50,424 nucleotides of DNA from a bacterium (GCA_030427365.1 JAUHWW010000004.1:1-50424), one strand, 5' to 3'. Counted from the stretch's first letter, positions 18,379 to 28,664 are shown. Numbers and translations: made by a program. Notes: generated by a model from the letters alone, not told the origin.

Positions 18379-20580
18379 TTATTTGTCCTCGGTGAGGACC
18401 TTCTTTTTGGGGAAGCTAAAGCCAAACGTGCTACCCTTGCCCTCTTTACTGTTGAAAATAATTGAGCCGCCAGAGGTTACAATGATTTTCTTTGCCATAA
18501 ACAGACCAATCCCCGTGCCATCTGGGCGGGCTTTACGGGCATTTTCTGCCCGGTAAAACTTCGTAAATAGCTTGTGCTGCTCGTTTTTGGGCACACCGAT
18601 GCCGCTATCAACGACGGTGAACTCCACACTTTTCGGCGTCTCCTTGAGCGTGACAGTTATTTTTCCGTCTTGCGGTGTGTAATACAGCGCATTATCGACA
18701 AAGTTCATGACCACCTGGCGAATTTTCATGTCATCGAGCTCAAGAATTGGGAAGTTTTTCGGCTTTTTGTACGAGAGTGTGATGTTTTTCGCTGCCGCGC
18801 CTTCTTCGAGCTGTTTTAGCTCTGACTCGACAAGTTCAGCCAAATCCACCGGCTTGGTCTCAATAATGAATTTACCGGTGCGCAAACGCGAGATATTGAG
18901 CAGATCAGATATCAGATACACCATACGCTGTGAGCTAAAATACGCCTGGCCGAGCATTTTCTTCTGCGTGGGCGTAATCTCGCCGGCATCACCTTCAAGC
19001 ACCATGGAGATATAGCCTTTTATGGACGTAAGTGGCGTGCGCAGCTGGTGCGAGGCCATCGATACGAACTCGTCTTTCGCAACATCAAGTGCTTTGAGCT
19101 TTTCGTTATTGTCTTTTAACTCTTTGGTAGCGGTATCAATCTTTCTCTGCAGCGTGACGTTAAACTGCTCAATTTCTTCCAGTTTCAACGCGTTTTCAAT
19201 GGCTAGCACGAGCTCGTTTGAGATAATTTCAAGCAGTTTTAGGTCTTCAGCGGTGTATATCTCACCTGATTGTTTAGGACCAAGTAACATATAACCGACA
19301 CCAGCTACTTTCAATGACTCTGTCGTAACAAGCCGGCCGAGTATTTCGATATCGTTATCATTCAAAATTCCTTTGAGAATAAGCTCTTCGCCCGTATCAT
19401 TTTCGTTGCTCACAGAGTAAATCTTGTGACTCAATTGCGGCGTAATCTGACGGATTTTCTCTAAATTGCCCTCTGATATCTTTTTCTTATCATCAGTCGC
19501 AACATAGCGACTTGGGAAATATGCTGTTTCGCGGATATAAAATCCACAATACGATGTTTTGATGTTCTGCTGAATGATGTGGGTGGATTTCTCCAGTATT
19601 GACTCAACATCAACATCTGCAACCAGCGTTTCATTGAGCTCATCGAGCAGCTCCTGTGCACTATACGAATCGCGATAAAACAACCTGTTTGTCAGCTTGT
19701 CAAAGAATAGCTTCATCGGCCGGAACATGAGACCTGATATGACTGCAAGGGTTGCAAACGCTAGTCGCTGCAGCGCCGTCAAGTTTGTGCCAAGAGTGTC
19801 AGTGCCACTGAGGATGAAAATAAGCGCTGAATATGCCAACAGAAGCGCGACAATAGCGCCGACATATGCAGACGCCCTGGCGACGGCCGTTTTTATGTCA
19901 AACAGTTGGTGGCGGGCGATGGAGTTTGTGACCAAGAAGATATAAAACAGCGTAAAAATAGGTCCAAGCCAGATGAACGCTGAGGTGCCAAGCAATGGCA
20001 AGCCAAGGTTGGAAACTAGAGCCAAAGCGCTGCTTAAAATTGCAGCGTATAGCAGAGATTGGAGGTGCTTTCTATCAACTCCTTTCGACTGCTTCATGTG
20101 TCGATAAAGAATGATATAGGATAGACCGAAGTATACCGAGAAATAAAGTGAGTAGATGGTGAACGGAAGAACATTAACGGTAAATAATAAAATGTCTCCG
20201 CTATAGTCTACTGAGCTTATCAGCCAGTCGTTCTTCAAAAATAGGGGCAGCGCAAGAATGAGGACCGGTAAAGCCAGTGCTGCGTCGACGACATTATTGG
20301 CAGGTTTGTGGGTTTTGAACGTTTTAGCAAACAACAATAAAAAGTACGCCGTGAACATTGGAGCAATGAAGAAAAGCTTGCTTCCGACTGATACTGCCGC
20401 TTCTGAACTAGCGGCTAATAGTATGCCGTCTCCGAAAGCCCAGAGAACATTACAGAGAATAGCGGCAACAAACAGCAAGTTCTCACGTGCTTTGAGCGCG
20501 CGCGAGAACAGTACAAACACCAACCCGAAGTTGATGAGTGCCACAAAGAACAATATCCAGGATTGCAGAGGTATACTCAT
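18379..20580 (-). CDS. Sensor histidine kinase (multi-TM, GAF-like, HisKA, HATPase)
   Basis: MASHQLRTPLTSIKGYI H-box, VMNFVDNALYYTP N-box, DSGIGVPKNEQHKLFTKFYR, GTGIGLFMAKKI. Confidence 0.93.
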   Translation of the reverse strand: MSIPLQSWILFFVALINFGLVFVLFSRALKARENLLFVAAILCNVLWAFGDGILLAASSEAAVSVGSKLFFIAPMFTAYFLLLFAKTFKTHKPANNVVDAALALPVLILALPLFLKNDWLISSVDYSGDILLFTVNVLPFTIYSLYFSVYFGLSYIILYRHMKQSKGVDRKHLQSLLYAAILSSALALVSNLGLPLLGTSAFIWLGPIFTLFYIFLVTNSIARHQLFDIKTAVARASAYVGAIVALLLAYSALIFILSGTDTLGTNLTALQRLAFATLAVISGLMFRPMKLFFDKLTNRLFYRDSYSAQELLDELNETLVADVDVESILEKSTHIIQQNIKTSYCGFYIRETAYFPSRYVATDDKKKISEGNLEKIRQITPQLSHKIYSVSNENDTGEELILKGILNDNDIEILGRLVTTESLKVAGVGYMLLGPKQSGEIYTAEDLKLLEIISNELVLAIENALKLEEIEQFNVTLQRKIDTATKELKDNNEKLKALDVAKDEFVSMASHQLRTPLTSIKGYISMVLEGDAGEITPTQKKMLGQAYFSSQRMVYLISDLLNISRLRTGKFIIETKPVDLAELVESELKQLEEGAAAKNITLSYKKPKNFPILELDDMKIRQVVMNFVDNALYYTPQDGKITVTLKETPKSVEFTVVDSGIGVPKNEQHKLFTKFYRAENARKARPDGTGIGLFMAKKIIVTSGGSIIFNSKEGKGSTFGFSFPKKKVLTEDK

Positions 20581-20622
20581 AGGGCTTATGGTTATCAGTA
20601 TGCCACAGAAGTTAGAATATTA

Positions 20623-21849
20623 TTAGTCGTTAAGTTGGCCGTGACTCTGATATTCAGCAGTGGTAAAACCGATTTTCTCAAAAAGTTCGCCGATTTTCTC
20701 AACGTCTTCATCTGTTACGCGCTTTGTAAGAGCAAGATCGGGTCGATCAAAGTAGGCGATTGCAGAAACTTCTGCTTCACACCCCCAGATATCGTACTCG
20801 TGATGCAGGCCGTGTGGTCCGTAGGAGTACTGTTGCCTTCTTGTCACGATATGCTGATTCGAGGTGTCTTTGCCGATGACCCAGATCAGTTCACCGCCAC
20901 CGTCAATCACTGCCTGACGCTCAAAGCTGCCTGGCTGACTATCATCGACGATAACTTTACCTGCTAAATCAACGCCATCTACCCCCACTGGTGTCGTGAC
21001 AGCGCTTACAATCAGTTCTGACTTTTTTAATAAATCTTTGCTTGAGGTAACAAGTGTCACTTTCTTTCCGAAACTTTGGATTTTTTTGCGTGCTTTTTGA
21101 GCCTTTTTTTGCCTGACATCATACAGAAGGAACTCTGCCTCAGGGTATGCAACAGCAAGTGTGGTCATTGCGGCCAAGCCTATTGAGCCTCCACCACCGA
21201 GAAACCCGATTTTTACATTATTCCTTCCGTTAAAGCGGTCGTTAATGACACTTTCGACTGTTTTCTTTATAAAGTAGGTCGTGCCTGCATGCCCAGTTGT
21301 GGTAATAACGTCTGCTTTAATCTTTTTTCCGAACTTTGTAATACCCGGCAAAGTGGCACCGAGGCCAACATACTCTACGCCAAAAGCCCTTTTTGTGAAT
21401 GATACGGCTTCGTTTATTCGCTTTGTTGCCGCTCGCAGCAGCAAGAGTTTGTTGCGGTAATCTTTTACCATATCGTTAAAAATTGGCACAAAGATCAACA
21501 CCCCTGATGACGGCTCGCCGGGTGACCCATACATTTCAATCCGGAATGGGGGCAGGCTAATCAGAACGCGGTAGGCATCTGCCACATTGAGATGTCTTAA
21601 AGCGGGCAAAAGCTCGTACACTTCCTCCCAAAATTCCGTATTAAATCGTGAGGCGCGTGTCGGAATCAGAAACGCGAATTTCACTCTTTCAATGACACGA
21701 GGTGTTTCGTACTCGTCACATAATTCATTCACATACGAACGTGTTCGTACAAGATCATCCTTTATGATGTCGGTCTTTGACTCATCGAGCTTGCTAAGAA
21801 CTTTAAGTGCGGCATTGCGGTCGTAACGATAAGTGTATGTTTTCTTCAT
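20623..21849 (-). CDS. Long-chain acyl-ACP reductase-like (AAR-type) oxidoreductase
   Basis: VGLGATLPGITKFGKK...ITTTGHAGTTYFI...VKIGFLGGGGSIGLAAM Rossmann motif; layout resembles cyanobacterial AAR. Confidence 0.55.
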   Translation of the reverse strand: MKKTYTYRYDRNAALKVLSKLDESKTDIIKDDLVRTRSYVNELCDEYETPRVIERVKFAFLIPTRASRFNTEFWEEVYELLPALRHLNVADAYRVLISLPPFRIEMYGSPGEPSSGVLIFVPIFNDMVKDYRNKLLLLRAATKRINEAVSFTKRAFGVEYVGLGATLPGITKFGKKIKADVITTTGHAGTTYFIKKTVESVINDRFNGRNNVKIGFLGGGGSIGLAAMTTLAVAYPEAEFLLYDVRQKKAQKARKKIQSFGKKVTLVTSSKDLLKKSELIVSAVTTPVGVDGVDLAGKVIVDDSQPGSFERQAVIDGGGELIWVIGKDTSNQHIVTRRQQYSYGPHGLHHEYDIWGCEAEVSAIAYFDRPDLALTKRVTDEDVEKIGELFEKIGFTTAEYQSHGQLND

Positions 21850-21889
21850 TTGTGTTTGGGCGACTCTTTATAGATAATACACGCGAGAC

Positions 21890-22516
21890 ATGAAACACAC
21901 AAAAAGTTTACTAGCCTGGCAATACATCCGATTTGCAGGCATTCTCACTGTCCTTGTCACGAAGTTTTTGATGCCACTTTTCCGGAAATGTGAGTACGAC
22001 ATCAGTATCGATGGCGTCAACAAAAAAACTTCGCCGATTATCATCGTGGCAAATCATCAAACACTGCTTGATTCCCCGATGGTGTTCGCGGCGATGCCAA
22101 TCAGAAAAATATGGCACCTCTCGCCGGTAAAATTCATGACTTACGACGTGTACTACAACAGCAAGTATAAGCCGTTCCTCTACAGCACGGGCTGTTATCC
22201 GACACACGGTGAAGGGCTCACAGGAGTCGAGGGCGGCGTCTACTACGCAGAGCATGGCTATAGCTCCTTTATTTATCCAGAGGGTCGCCGCACCGACCCA
22301 AAAAAGCGAGGCAAAGCCTTTCCGGGTGTTGTCCGCATGCTTGATAGAGTGCCAAATGCACAGCTTTTACTTTGTTTTATCGACTGGGAGCCTCGCACGA
22401 GTCGCTTTTCTCGTCCAAAAGTACGCGTTATTTGGCGTCTTGCAGACGAAACTGTTGATCGAACTGATCCCGAGGCAATTATGAATAAAATTTATGCTTT
22501 AGGTACGGTAGAATAA
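21890..22516 (+). CDS. 1-acylglycerol-3-phosphate acyltransferase-like (PlsC family)
   Basis: ANHQTLLDSPMVF (NHx4D) and YPEGRRTDPKKRGKAF. Confidence 0.82.
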   Translation: MKHTKSLLAWQYIRFAGILTVLVTKFLMPLFRKCEYDISIDGVNKKTSPIIIVANHQTLLDSPMVFAAMPIRKIWHLSPVKFMTYDVYYNSKYKPFLYSTGCYPTHGEGLTGVEGGVYYAEHGYSSFIYPEGRRTDPKKRGKAFPGVVRMLDRVPNAQLLLCFIDWEPRTSRFSRPKVRVIWRLADETVDRTDPEAIMNKIYALGTVE

Positions 22517-22520
22517 GAGT

Positions 22521-22883
22521 ATGGCTAAAATTGCAATCATTGAAGACGACCTGGCTATTAGCCAGATGTACCGGGTGAAGTTCGAGGGTGAAGGATACAC
22601 TGTCGATACTGCAGAAAACGGCATCTTGGGTCTCAAGCTTGTTGAGGACATGAAGCCGGATATCGTACTACTCGATCTGATGATGCCTGAGATGGATGGC
22701 GAAGAAATGCTCAAAAAACTACGTGACACCGACTGGGGCAAAGATATCAAGGTGATTATCCTTACAAACGTTGGTGAAAGCGAAGCACCGCCAAGCATAA
22801 AAGAGCTTGGTGTGGAGGCGTTCATTCTTAAGGCAAATATGACTCCTCGGCAAGTCGCTGAACTTGTCAAAGAACATCTCTAA
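22521..22883 (+). CDS. Response regulator receiver protein
   Basis: IEDDLAISQMYRVKFEGEGY...IVLLDLMMPEMDG...LTNVGE...FILKANMTP. Confidence 0.93.
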   Translation: MAKIAIIEDDLAISQMYRVKFEGEGYTVDTAENGILGLKLVEDMKPDIVLLDLMMPEMDGEEMLKKLRDTDWGKDIKVIILTNVGESEAPPSIKELGVEAFILKANMTPRQVAELVKEHL

Positions 22884-22927
22884 GCTAGCGAGCGCAAACA
22901 ACGGGCAATAGCGTATACTTTAGCGGT

Positions 22928-24283
22928 ATGGTTGGAACTTCGTTTACCTTTAATTCGACTCAGTGGTCAGATGATCGCCGCATGTGCACGTTTACGTATG
23001 ATTTACACACCGATGAGCAGCAATTTACGTTGAACGAAACTATTACGTTCCCCGAGGAAATGCATGACACGCCACTCGTGCAGCGACTGACTCGAGCACT
23101 CCACTTGGCACTCGGCATTAGTTACTACAAATCGTTTGTGTCACCGCGGATCAGCCATCCGTATGCAATGGACGATAGTGAAGCTGCATTCTGGAATAGC
23201 GTCTATGTGAACGGGCTCGGCGAATTTTTGCTTAAGAATAATTTGAATGCAGACGTGCTAGCTCGTTTTGAAGCGCAAGATGGCATTACCCTTCCCGATG
23301 CAACAGCGAAGCTCGACGTATCGAAAGCCCTCCTCGGGATTGGCGGAGGTAAAGATTCGATTGTTGCCGGAGAGCTACTGAAATCACTGGATATCGATCT
23401 TACTGGCTTCGTACTTGCTACCGGCGAGCAGCGTGGCCAAACAGAATCAGTCGCTCGTGTCATGGGGATCGACTTGCATGCAATCGAGCGACGAATTGAC
23501 CGGCAGATTATTGAGATAAATACCCTTGAGGGCGCTTACAACGGACACGTGCCGATATCGCTTATTTTTGCATTGTGCGGATGCATGCTGGCAGCACAAT
23601 CTGGCAGCGGAAATGTGGTCGTTGCGAATGAAGCAAGTGCAAGCCTCCCGCAAGCGATGCATGATGGGCAACCGATTAATCATCAGTGGAGTAAGTCGCT
23701 TGAATTCGAACGATTGTTCCAGGAATTTATCACTACTCAAATAGCAAATGACCTGCATTATTTTAGTGCGATTCGGCCGCTTACCTCTCTCGGCGTTATG
23801 CAGATTTTCTCTGAATATAAGCAGTATTTTGATGTATTCACTAGTGACAATAGTCTTTTCAAGCTCGAACCCGGTGAGCGTGATCATCCCCGATGGTCAC
23901 TTGATAGCCCAAAGAGTCTGAGTAGCTACATATTGCTGGCACCGTTTGTGAGCGATGATGAGCTCATACATATTTTTGGCCGGAATTTCCTCGACGAAGA
24001 CAGACTACAGGAGCTATTTATTTCCCTACTTGGTCGATCGAGTCGCCAAGTGCTTGACTGCGTTGGTACACCAGACGAATTACTCTTCAGTTTGCAGCTG
24101 CTTGAGCGCGATGGACGATTTACAGATAGCGCACTGATGAAGCGTGCTCGGGATGAAGGGTTGTTTAAGGACATTAGTAAAGTTGGCATGCAGCCGAAGC
24201 TGCTTGATGAGCAGGCGTTTCCTGAGAGTATTGCTGACGCATTAACTCAACGTATCGAAAACATGGTGGAAAATGATGTTTAG
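22928..24283 (+). CDS. murL: UDP-N-acetyl-alpha-D-muramoyl-L-alanyl-L-glutamate epimerase-like
   Basis: GGGKDSIVAGELL, EGAYNGHVPISLI, VVANEASAS, INHQWSKSLEFE, YFSAIRPLTSLGVMQIF; overlaps a MurD-type ligase by 11 bp. Confidence 0.75.
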   Translation: MVGTSFTFNSTQWSDDRRMCTFTYDLHTDEQQFTLNETITFPEEMHDTPLVQRLTRALHLALGISYYKSFVSPRISHPYAMDDSEAAFWNSVYVNGLGEFLLKNNLNADVLARFEAQDGITLPDATAKLDVSKALLGIGGGKDSIVAGELLKSLDIDLTGFVLATGEQRGQTESVARVMGIDLHAIERRIDRQIIEINTLEGAYNGHVPISLIFALCGCMLAAQSGSGNVVVANEASASLPQAMHDGQPINHQWSKSLEFERLFQEFITTQIANDLHYFSAIRPLTSLGVMQIFSEYKQYFDVFTSDNSLFKLEPGERDHPRWSLDSPKSLSSYILLAPFVSDDELIHIFGRNFLDEDRLQELFISLLGRSSRQVLDCVGTPDELLFSLQLLERDGRFTDSALMKRARDEGLFKDISKVGMQPKLLDEQAFPESIADALTQRIENMVENDV

Positions 24284-25550
24284 CTTACCGTTTTTTGACA
24301 ACAAGAAAGTTATTTTTATTGGACGAGGTAAAGAATGGCTGAGTTTTGAGCAATTCGCAAAAACGTATTTACAGCTTGCATCCATAGAGTCAGTGTTCAT
24401 TGATGACGACAATAAACAGCGCACGATCGATGAATTGCAAGAAAAATCTGATGACGGAGCAATTATCGTTAAAACGGCTGGCTATCCAGGTAGTGGCCTG
24501 CCCTTTCCTTACACGACGCCGACGCGTGTGTTTTTTGACTGCGTCACGCAGCTAGGTGCGACAACAATCGGCGTGACTGGAACGAAAGGAAAAACAACCA
24601 CTTCTTCGCTGATCGCACATATCCTGAAAACTGCACAAATTGGTAATATCCGATTATGCGGCAATATCGGTGATCCGATGCTCGATGCTCTCGAAGATGC
24701 AACGAAAAACAGTATATTCGTTGTAGAGCTTTCGAGTTTTCAGCTCACAGAATTACGCACCAGTCCAAACGTCGCGGTGCTCACAAATCTATTTCACGAT
24801 CACATTGACTATCACGGTGACAAAGAGACCTATTGGGAAGCGAAGCACAATATCATGCGGTTCATGGACAAAAATGGCGTGTTTATCTATAACCCGCAGG
24901 TCGCCGAAGCTGCTGAGCAATGGGTAAGTGAAAGCCCCGCACGCTGCATTGCAATTGACCAAGAAGAGCCGGTACCGATTTTTGCGAAGGCGAAGTTAAT
25001 CGGCGATCACAACCGCATAAATTACCTTATGGCCCGTGAGGTCACGCGATTATTCGACGTAGCTGGTGATGTCACCCAGCAAGCCCTACTGAGCTTCGAA
25101 CCAGTTCGTCACCGACTGCAAACGGTTCGTGAAGTGAATGGCGTGACCTTTGTCGATGACGCAATCGGCTCAAATCCTGAAGCGACCGTTGCTGGTCTGC
25201 ACGCTCTCATCAAAAACCAAGCACCGATTGGCTGCGTTTTCTTGGGTGGGAACGATCGCGGGTACGATTTTTCAGAACTGGTAAAATTGCTCTACCGTGT
25301 CGGCGTGCCAAAACTTGTCTTATTCCCAGACACTGGTGAGATTATTAAGAATCAACTACCAGAAACATACAAGCCCGATATTTTCGAAACTCGTGATATG
25401 GAAGAGGCGGTCAAATGGGCTGCTAAAGAAACGCCTAGTGGCAGTATTTGCCTATTGTCGACCGCCGCACCAAGCACTGTCATATGGTCAAGCTTCGAAG
25501 AAAAGGGCGCTCTATTTCAGGAAGCGGTAAATAATCTGTCAACGTTCTAA
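24273..25550 (+). CDS. murD: UDP-N-acetylmuramoyl-L-alanine:glutamate ligase (MurD/MurD2-type)
   Basis: TIGVTGTKGKTTTSSLIAHIL, ELSSFQL, HDHIDYHGD, FVDDAIGSNPEATVAGL. Confidence 0.85.
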   Translation: MMFSLPFFDNKKVIFIGRGKEWLSFEQFAKTYLQLASIESVFIDDDNKQRTIDELQEKSDDGAIIVKTAGYPGSGLPFPYTTPTRVFFDCVTQLGATTIGVTGTKGKTTTSSLIAHILKTAQIGNIRLCGNIGDPMLDALEDATKNSIFVVELSSFQLTELRTSPNVAVLTNLFHDHIDYHGDKETYWEAKHNIMRFMDKNGVFIYNPQVAEAAEQWVSESPARCIAIDQEEPVPIFAKAKLIGDHNRINYLMAREVTRLFDVAGDVTQQALLSFEPVRHRLQTVREVNGVTFVDDAIGSNPEATVAGLHALIKNQAPIGCVFLGGNDRGYDFSELVKLLYRVGVPKLVLFPDTGEIIKNQLPETYKPDIFETRDMEEAVKWAAKETPSGSICLLSTAAPSTVIWSSFEEKGALFQEAVNNLSTF

Positions 25551-25577
25551 ATATCTTAAAAAGAAACACGCAATGGG

Positions 25578-26387
25578 TTACTCGACCGTATTGCGTGCAG
25601 CTGTGATGACGTTCTCGAATAAAGCGGCAACGGTAAGAGGTCCTACGCCGCCTTTTATCGGTGTCATCGTGACGGCGGGCATCTCACGAACATCCTGAGC
25701 AACATCACCAACGAGTCCGTTGCTGTCGGTGGCAACACCGGCATCAACGATAACTGCATCGGCCTTCACCATATCAGCCGTGATTAGCCCAGGAACGCCA
25801 GTGGCAGAAATAATGACGTCAGCAGTCTGCAGCATATCTTCGATGTCTGAAGTAGATTTATCAACTACTGTTGGATTCAGGTCAGATGAACGCAGTAACT
25901 TTTCTAATGGCTTACCAACTAAGCGACCATTGCCGACGATAACAATATTCTTGCCGCGCAAATCAATGTTGTAGCCGGCAAGTAGCCAGTTAATTGCCAT
26001 TGGTGTCGGAGCGTCAAAGTCTGTTTTGCTTGCAAGCCCGTCAACGTCTTTATGAGCCACTACACTGTTAAGGATCTCATCTGTTTGCGTCCTATCAGGC
26101 AATGGAATCTGGACGATAATACCGTGCATTGATTCGTCGTCATTGAGTTTCTTTATTAGCTCAGATGCTTCAGTCTGCTGTATATCATGTACTACTACCT
26201 CAACCTGAATGTCCTCACCGTATCCCTGCTTGATGCGCATATAACTGTCGACGATTGGATCAGGATTGGTACGGATAATTGCCAACTTCGGCACGATATT
26301 CCACTGCTGGCGCAACCCACGAACGGCCTTCGCCTGGCGTTCTTTGATAAATCCAGCGAGCTCAGCACCGTTCAGTTCACGTTTCAT
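25578..26387 (-). CDS. folD: Bifunctional methylenetetrahydrofolate dehydrogenase/cyclohydrolase
   Basis: GIIVQIPLPD, IVIVGNGRLVGKPLEKLL, ADVIISATGVPGLI, GGVGPLTVAALFEN. Confidence 0.94.
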   Translation of the reverse strand: MKRELNGAELAGFIKERQAKAVRGLRQQWNIVPKLAIIRTNPDPIVDSYMRIKQGYGEDIQVEVVVHDIQQTEASELIKKLNDDESMHGIIVQIPLPDRTQTDEILNSVVAHKDVDGLASKTDFDAPTPMAINWLLAGYNIDLRGKNIVIVGNGRLVGKPLEKLLRSSDLNPTVVDKSTSDIEDMLQTADVIISATGVPGLITADMVKADAVIVDAGVATDSNGLVGDVAQDVREMPAVTMTPIKGGVGPLTVAALFENVITAARNTVE

Positions 26388-26440
26388 ATCGTCCTATTCT
26401 AGCATTCTTCTCTGTTTCTATGCTAAAATTAGCCAACCAC

Positions 26441-26515
26441 GCGCCTGTGGTGAAATGGATATCACAATGGTCTTCGGAACCATTATTCGGGGTTCGAATC
26501 CCTGCGGGCGCACCA
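26441..26515 (+). tRNA. tRNA-Arg(TCG), CCA encoded
   Basis: GCGCCTG..CGGGCGC acceptor, anticodon loop CTTCGGA, T-loop TTCGAAT. Confidence 0.94.
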
Positions 26516-26552
26516 CATTAATCGACCAAGGGGTCGATTTTAATTTTTCTGG
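26516..26552 (+). terminator. Intrinsic terminator after tRNA-Arg(TCG)
   Basis: ATTAATCGACCAAGGGGTCGATTTTAATTTTT. Confidence 0.75.
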
Positions 26553-27313
26553 GGGCCTGGAAAGAATGCGTTAGTTTGCTTTTTATACTGCTCGTACTCT
26601 TTATCACCTTCGTAACGTTTTTCGAGCATCGGAATTCCTGAAATTCCGATTATCAAGTAGGTGATGGTTAGCGGGCCAATGACAGCAAGGTACCAAAAGT
26701 CATACGGCAACGTCAGCAGCAAGAAGCCCCACCAAAGCGACACCTCGCCAAAATAGTTCGGATGGCGGGTGTATTTCCACAGTCCACTGCGCATAATTGA
26801 ATTCTTCTTTGATTTCGTAAATAGAATAAATCGGCGAAGCTGATAATCACCAACCGCTTCAAAGAAAAATCCTGTTGCCCAAATTGCCAAGCCAAGCCAG
26901 TTATACCACGACATTTCATTGTTGAGACCATTGAAAAAGAAAATAATCGGCGCCGCAACAAGTAGCATAAACGCGCCTTGCGATAAAAACACGTTTGTAA
27001 AAGCTTGCAGCCGTTTATACTTCCAGCCTTCGCGCATTTGCACATATCTTTTATCTTCTTTGCTTTTCTTATGACGGTCGGCAATGTGCATTGCGAGTCG
27101 CAAGCCCCAAGCCGTGACAGTCAGTAGTATCAACGTTGTTTTCAAAGATGATTCGGCGCTGGTATACACAAAAAGGCTCCAGGCAATCGTTACGAAGCCG
27201 AGGCCCCAGGCGATATCAGCGATGTCGTTGCGTTCCCGCAGTTGCGCAACCACATACCACGCAGTCATGTAAACAAGTACGGCGCCGGCAGCGACAAGGA
27301 TTAGCTCACCCAT
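26540..27313 (-). CDS. DUF1295 / steroid 5-alpha-reductase-like membrane protein
   Basis: 'SGLWKYTRHPNYFGEVSLWWGF' and multiple TMs. Confidence 0.85.
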   Translation of the reverse strand: MGELILVAAGAVLVYMTAWYVVAQLRERNDIADIAWGLGFVTIAWSLFVYTSAESSLKTTLILLTVTAWGLRLAMHIADRHKKSKEDKRYVQMREGWKYKRLQAFTNVFLSQGAFMLLVAAPIIFFFNGLNNEMSWYNWLGLAIWATGFFFEAVGDYQLRRFILFTKSKKNSIMRSGLWKYTRHPNYFGEVSLWWGFLLLTLPYDFWYLAVIGPLTITYLIIGISGIPMLEKRYEGDKEYEQYKKQTNAFFPGPQKN

Positions 27314-27711
27314 TGCGCAATATAATACCCTATGGTTGCGACAGACGACGTGAGGACAACACCCCAGGCGATATCAATTGGAACGATTGGAAACGGCCAG
27401 TTTTTGATGACCGCCAAGTTAGTCAGTTCATACGTCGCATAGGCAAGCCCACCAAACAATGCACCGTTTAACGCAGCTTTTCCGACCGAGCCTTCTTCGA
27501 TAGCTGGCAGCACTGCAAAGTAAATGATCCCGAAGATGTAGAACAGATAGAACACACCAGCTGCAGACCAATTTGGCGTCTTTGCTAGGAACGAGCCGAG
27601 ATATTTGTCATAAATACCCTTCCCGATAACCCCTAGCCAGAGCAGATCAACCAGAAAGAACACTGGCACCGTTAATAGATAGGTGTAGATTATTTGTGTC
27701 GTTGTAAGCAT
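27301..27711 (-). CDS. DUF2177 family membrane protein
   Basis: 'FFLVDLLWLGVIGKGIYDKYLG...GALFGGLAYATYELTNLAVIKNWP...DIAWGVVLTS'. Confidence 0.8.
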   Translation of the reverse strand: MLTTTQIIYTYLLTVPVFFLVDLLWLGVIGKGIYDKYLGSFLAKTPNWSAAGVFYLFYIFGIIYFAVLPAIEEGSVGKAALNGALFGGLAYATYELTNLAVIKNWPFPIVPIDIAWGVVLTSSVATIGYYIAQWVS

Positions 27712-27825
27712 AGGCTTATCCTACAAGCTGCCTTATAAAAAAATTGTGAAAAATATTGCAGTTTACAGCAGTTGCGGCTGAGGCGATGACGGGTTATGAT
27801 GATGGAAGCATAAGAAGGAGCAACC

Positions 27826-28242
27826 ATGAAACATCGAAGCGTCGCAGCCGTCATTGTATTAACCCTAGTCACATTCGGCATTTACGGCATTGTCTGGCAA
27901 GTAAAGACGAAAAATGAAATGAACCGCCTCGGCGCAAATATCCCAACGGCATGGCTCATCATCGTTCCAATCGCTAACATCTACTGGCTTTGGAAGTACT
28001 GTGAAGGTGTCGAGAAAGTGACCAATCAGAAAGTTTCCGGCATTCTTGCCTTTGTCTTGTTTTGGCTCGTTGGTATTGTCGGTATGGCAATTGTTCAAAA
28101 TGAGTTCAATCAAGTTGGAGAAGGTCAACCCCAGGCAATGCAACCGCAAGGCGCCCCTGCTCCAACCCAACCAGCTGAACCAGCAGTGGCTGCCACAACG
28201 CCTGCAGACACGCAGCCGACTGATCAACAGCCACAAGCGTAG
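27826..28242 (+). CDS. DUF4234 domain membrane protein
   Basis: 'FGIYGIVWQVKTKNEMNRLGANIPTAWLIIVPIANIYWLWKYCEGVEKVT'. Confidence 0.75.
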   Translation: MKHRSVAAVIVLTLVTFGIYGIVWQVKTKNEMNRLGANIPTAWLIIVPIANIYWLWKYCEGVEKVTNQKVSGILAFVLFWLVGIVGMAIVQNEFNQVGEGQPQAMQPQGAPAPTQPAEPAVAATTPADTQPTDQQPQA

Positions 28243-28244
28243 TT

Positions 28245-28664
28245 ATGACGCAGCGAAACAGCACTGACGTTGCTCTGTACACGGTCTTGACGCTCAGTAT
28301 TTACTTGCTTTTTTGGCTGAACGACATCAGAAATGAGATAAATGAACAGGCAGAAGACAGCACCATCCCGACTATGTGGTGGTTTATCGTGCCATTTGGA
28401 TCCTTCTGGTGGATGTGGCATTTTTCTAGGGAGCTCGAGCGCGTGAGCGAGCAGCGCATCGCCTATACTGATACGTTTCTATTGTTTTTACTGCTTTCTT
28501 TAGGTGGAAACCTTTTCTTTCAATTCAGCTCGTATTTTGACTCTTTCAGCTCGTTCATCTCGGTGTTTGTGATTGAAGCAGTGTTGAGCACTACGCTGCT
28601 TGCTATCTTTCCGTACGTCACGCAAAACCGAATCAACGCACTTTCTGGCGATTCGCAGACTTGA
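28245..28664 (+). CDS. DUF4234-like membrane protein (paralog of preceding)
   Basis: 'LSIYLLFWLNDIRNEINEQAEDSTIPTMWWFIVPFGSFWWMWHFSRELERVS'. Confidence 0.7.
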   Translation: MTQRNSTDVALYTVLTLSIYLLFWLNDIRNEINEQAEDSTIPTMWWFIVPFGSFWWMWHFSRELERVSEQRIAYTDTFLLFLLLSLGGNLFFQFSSYFDSFSSFISVFVIEAVLSTTLLAIFPYVTQNRINALSGDSQT

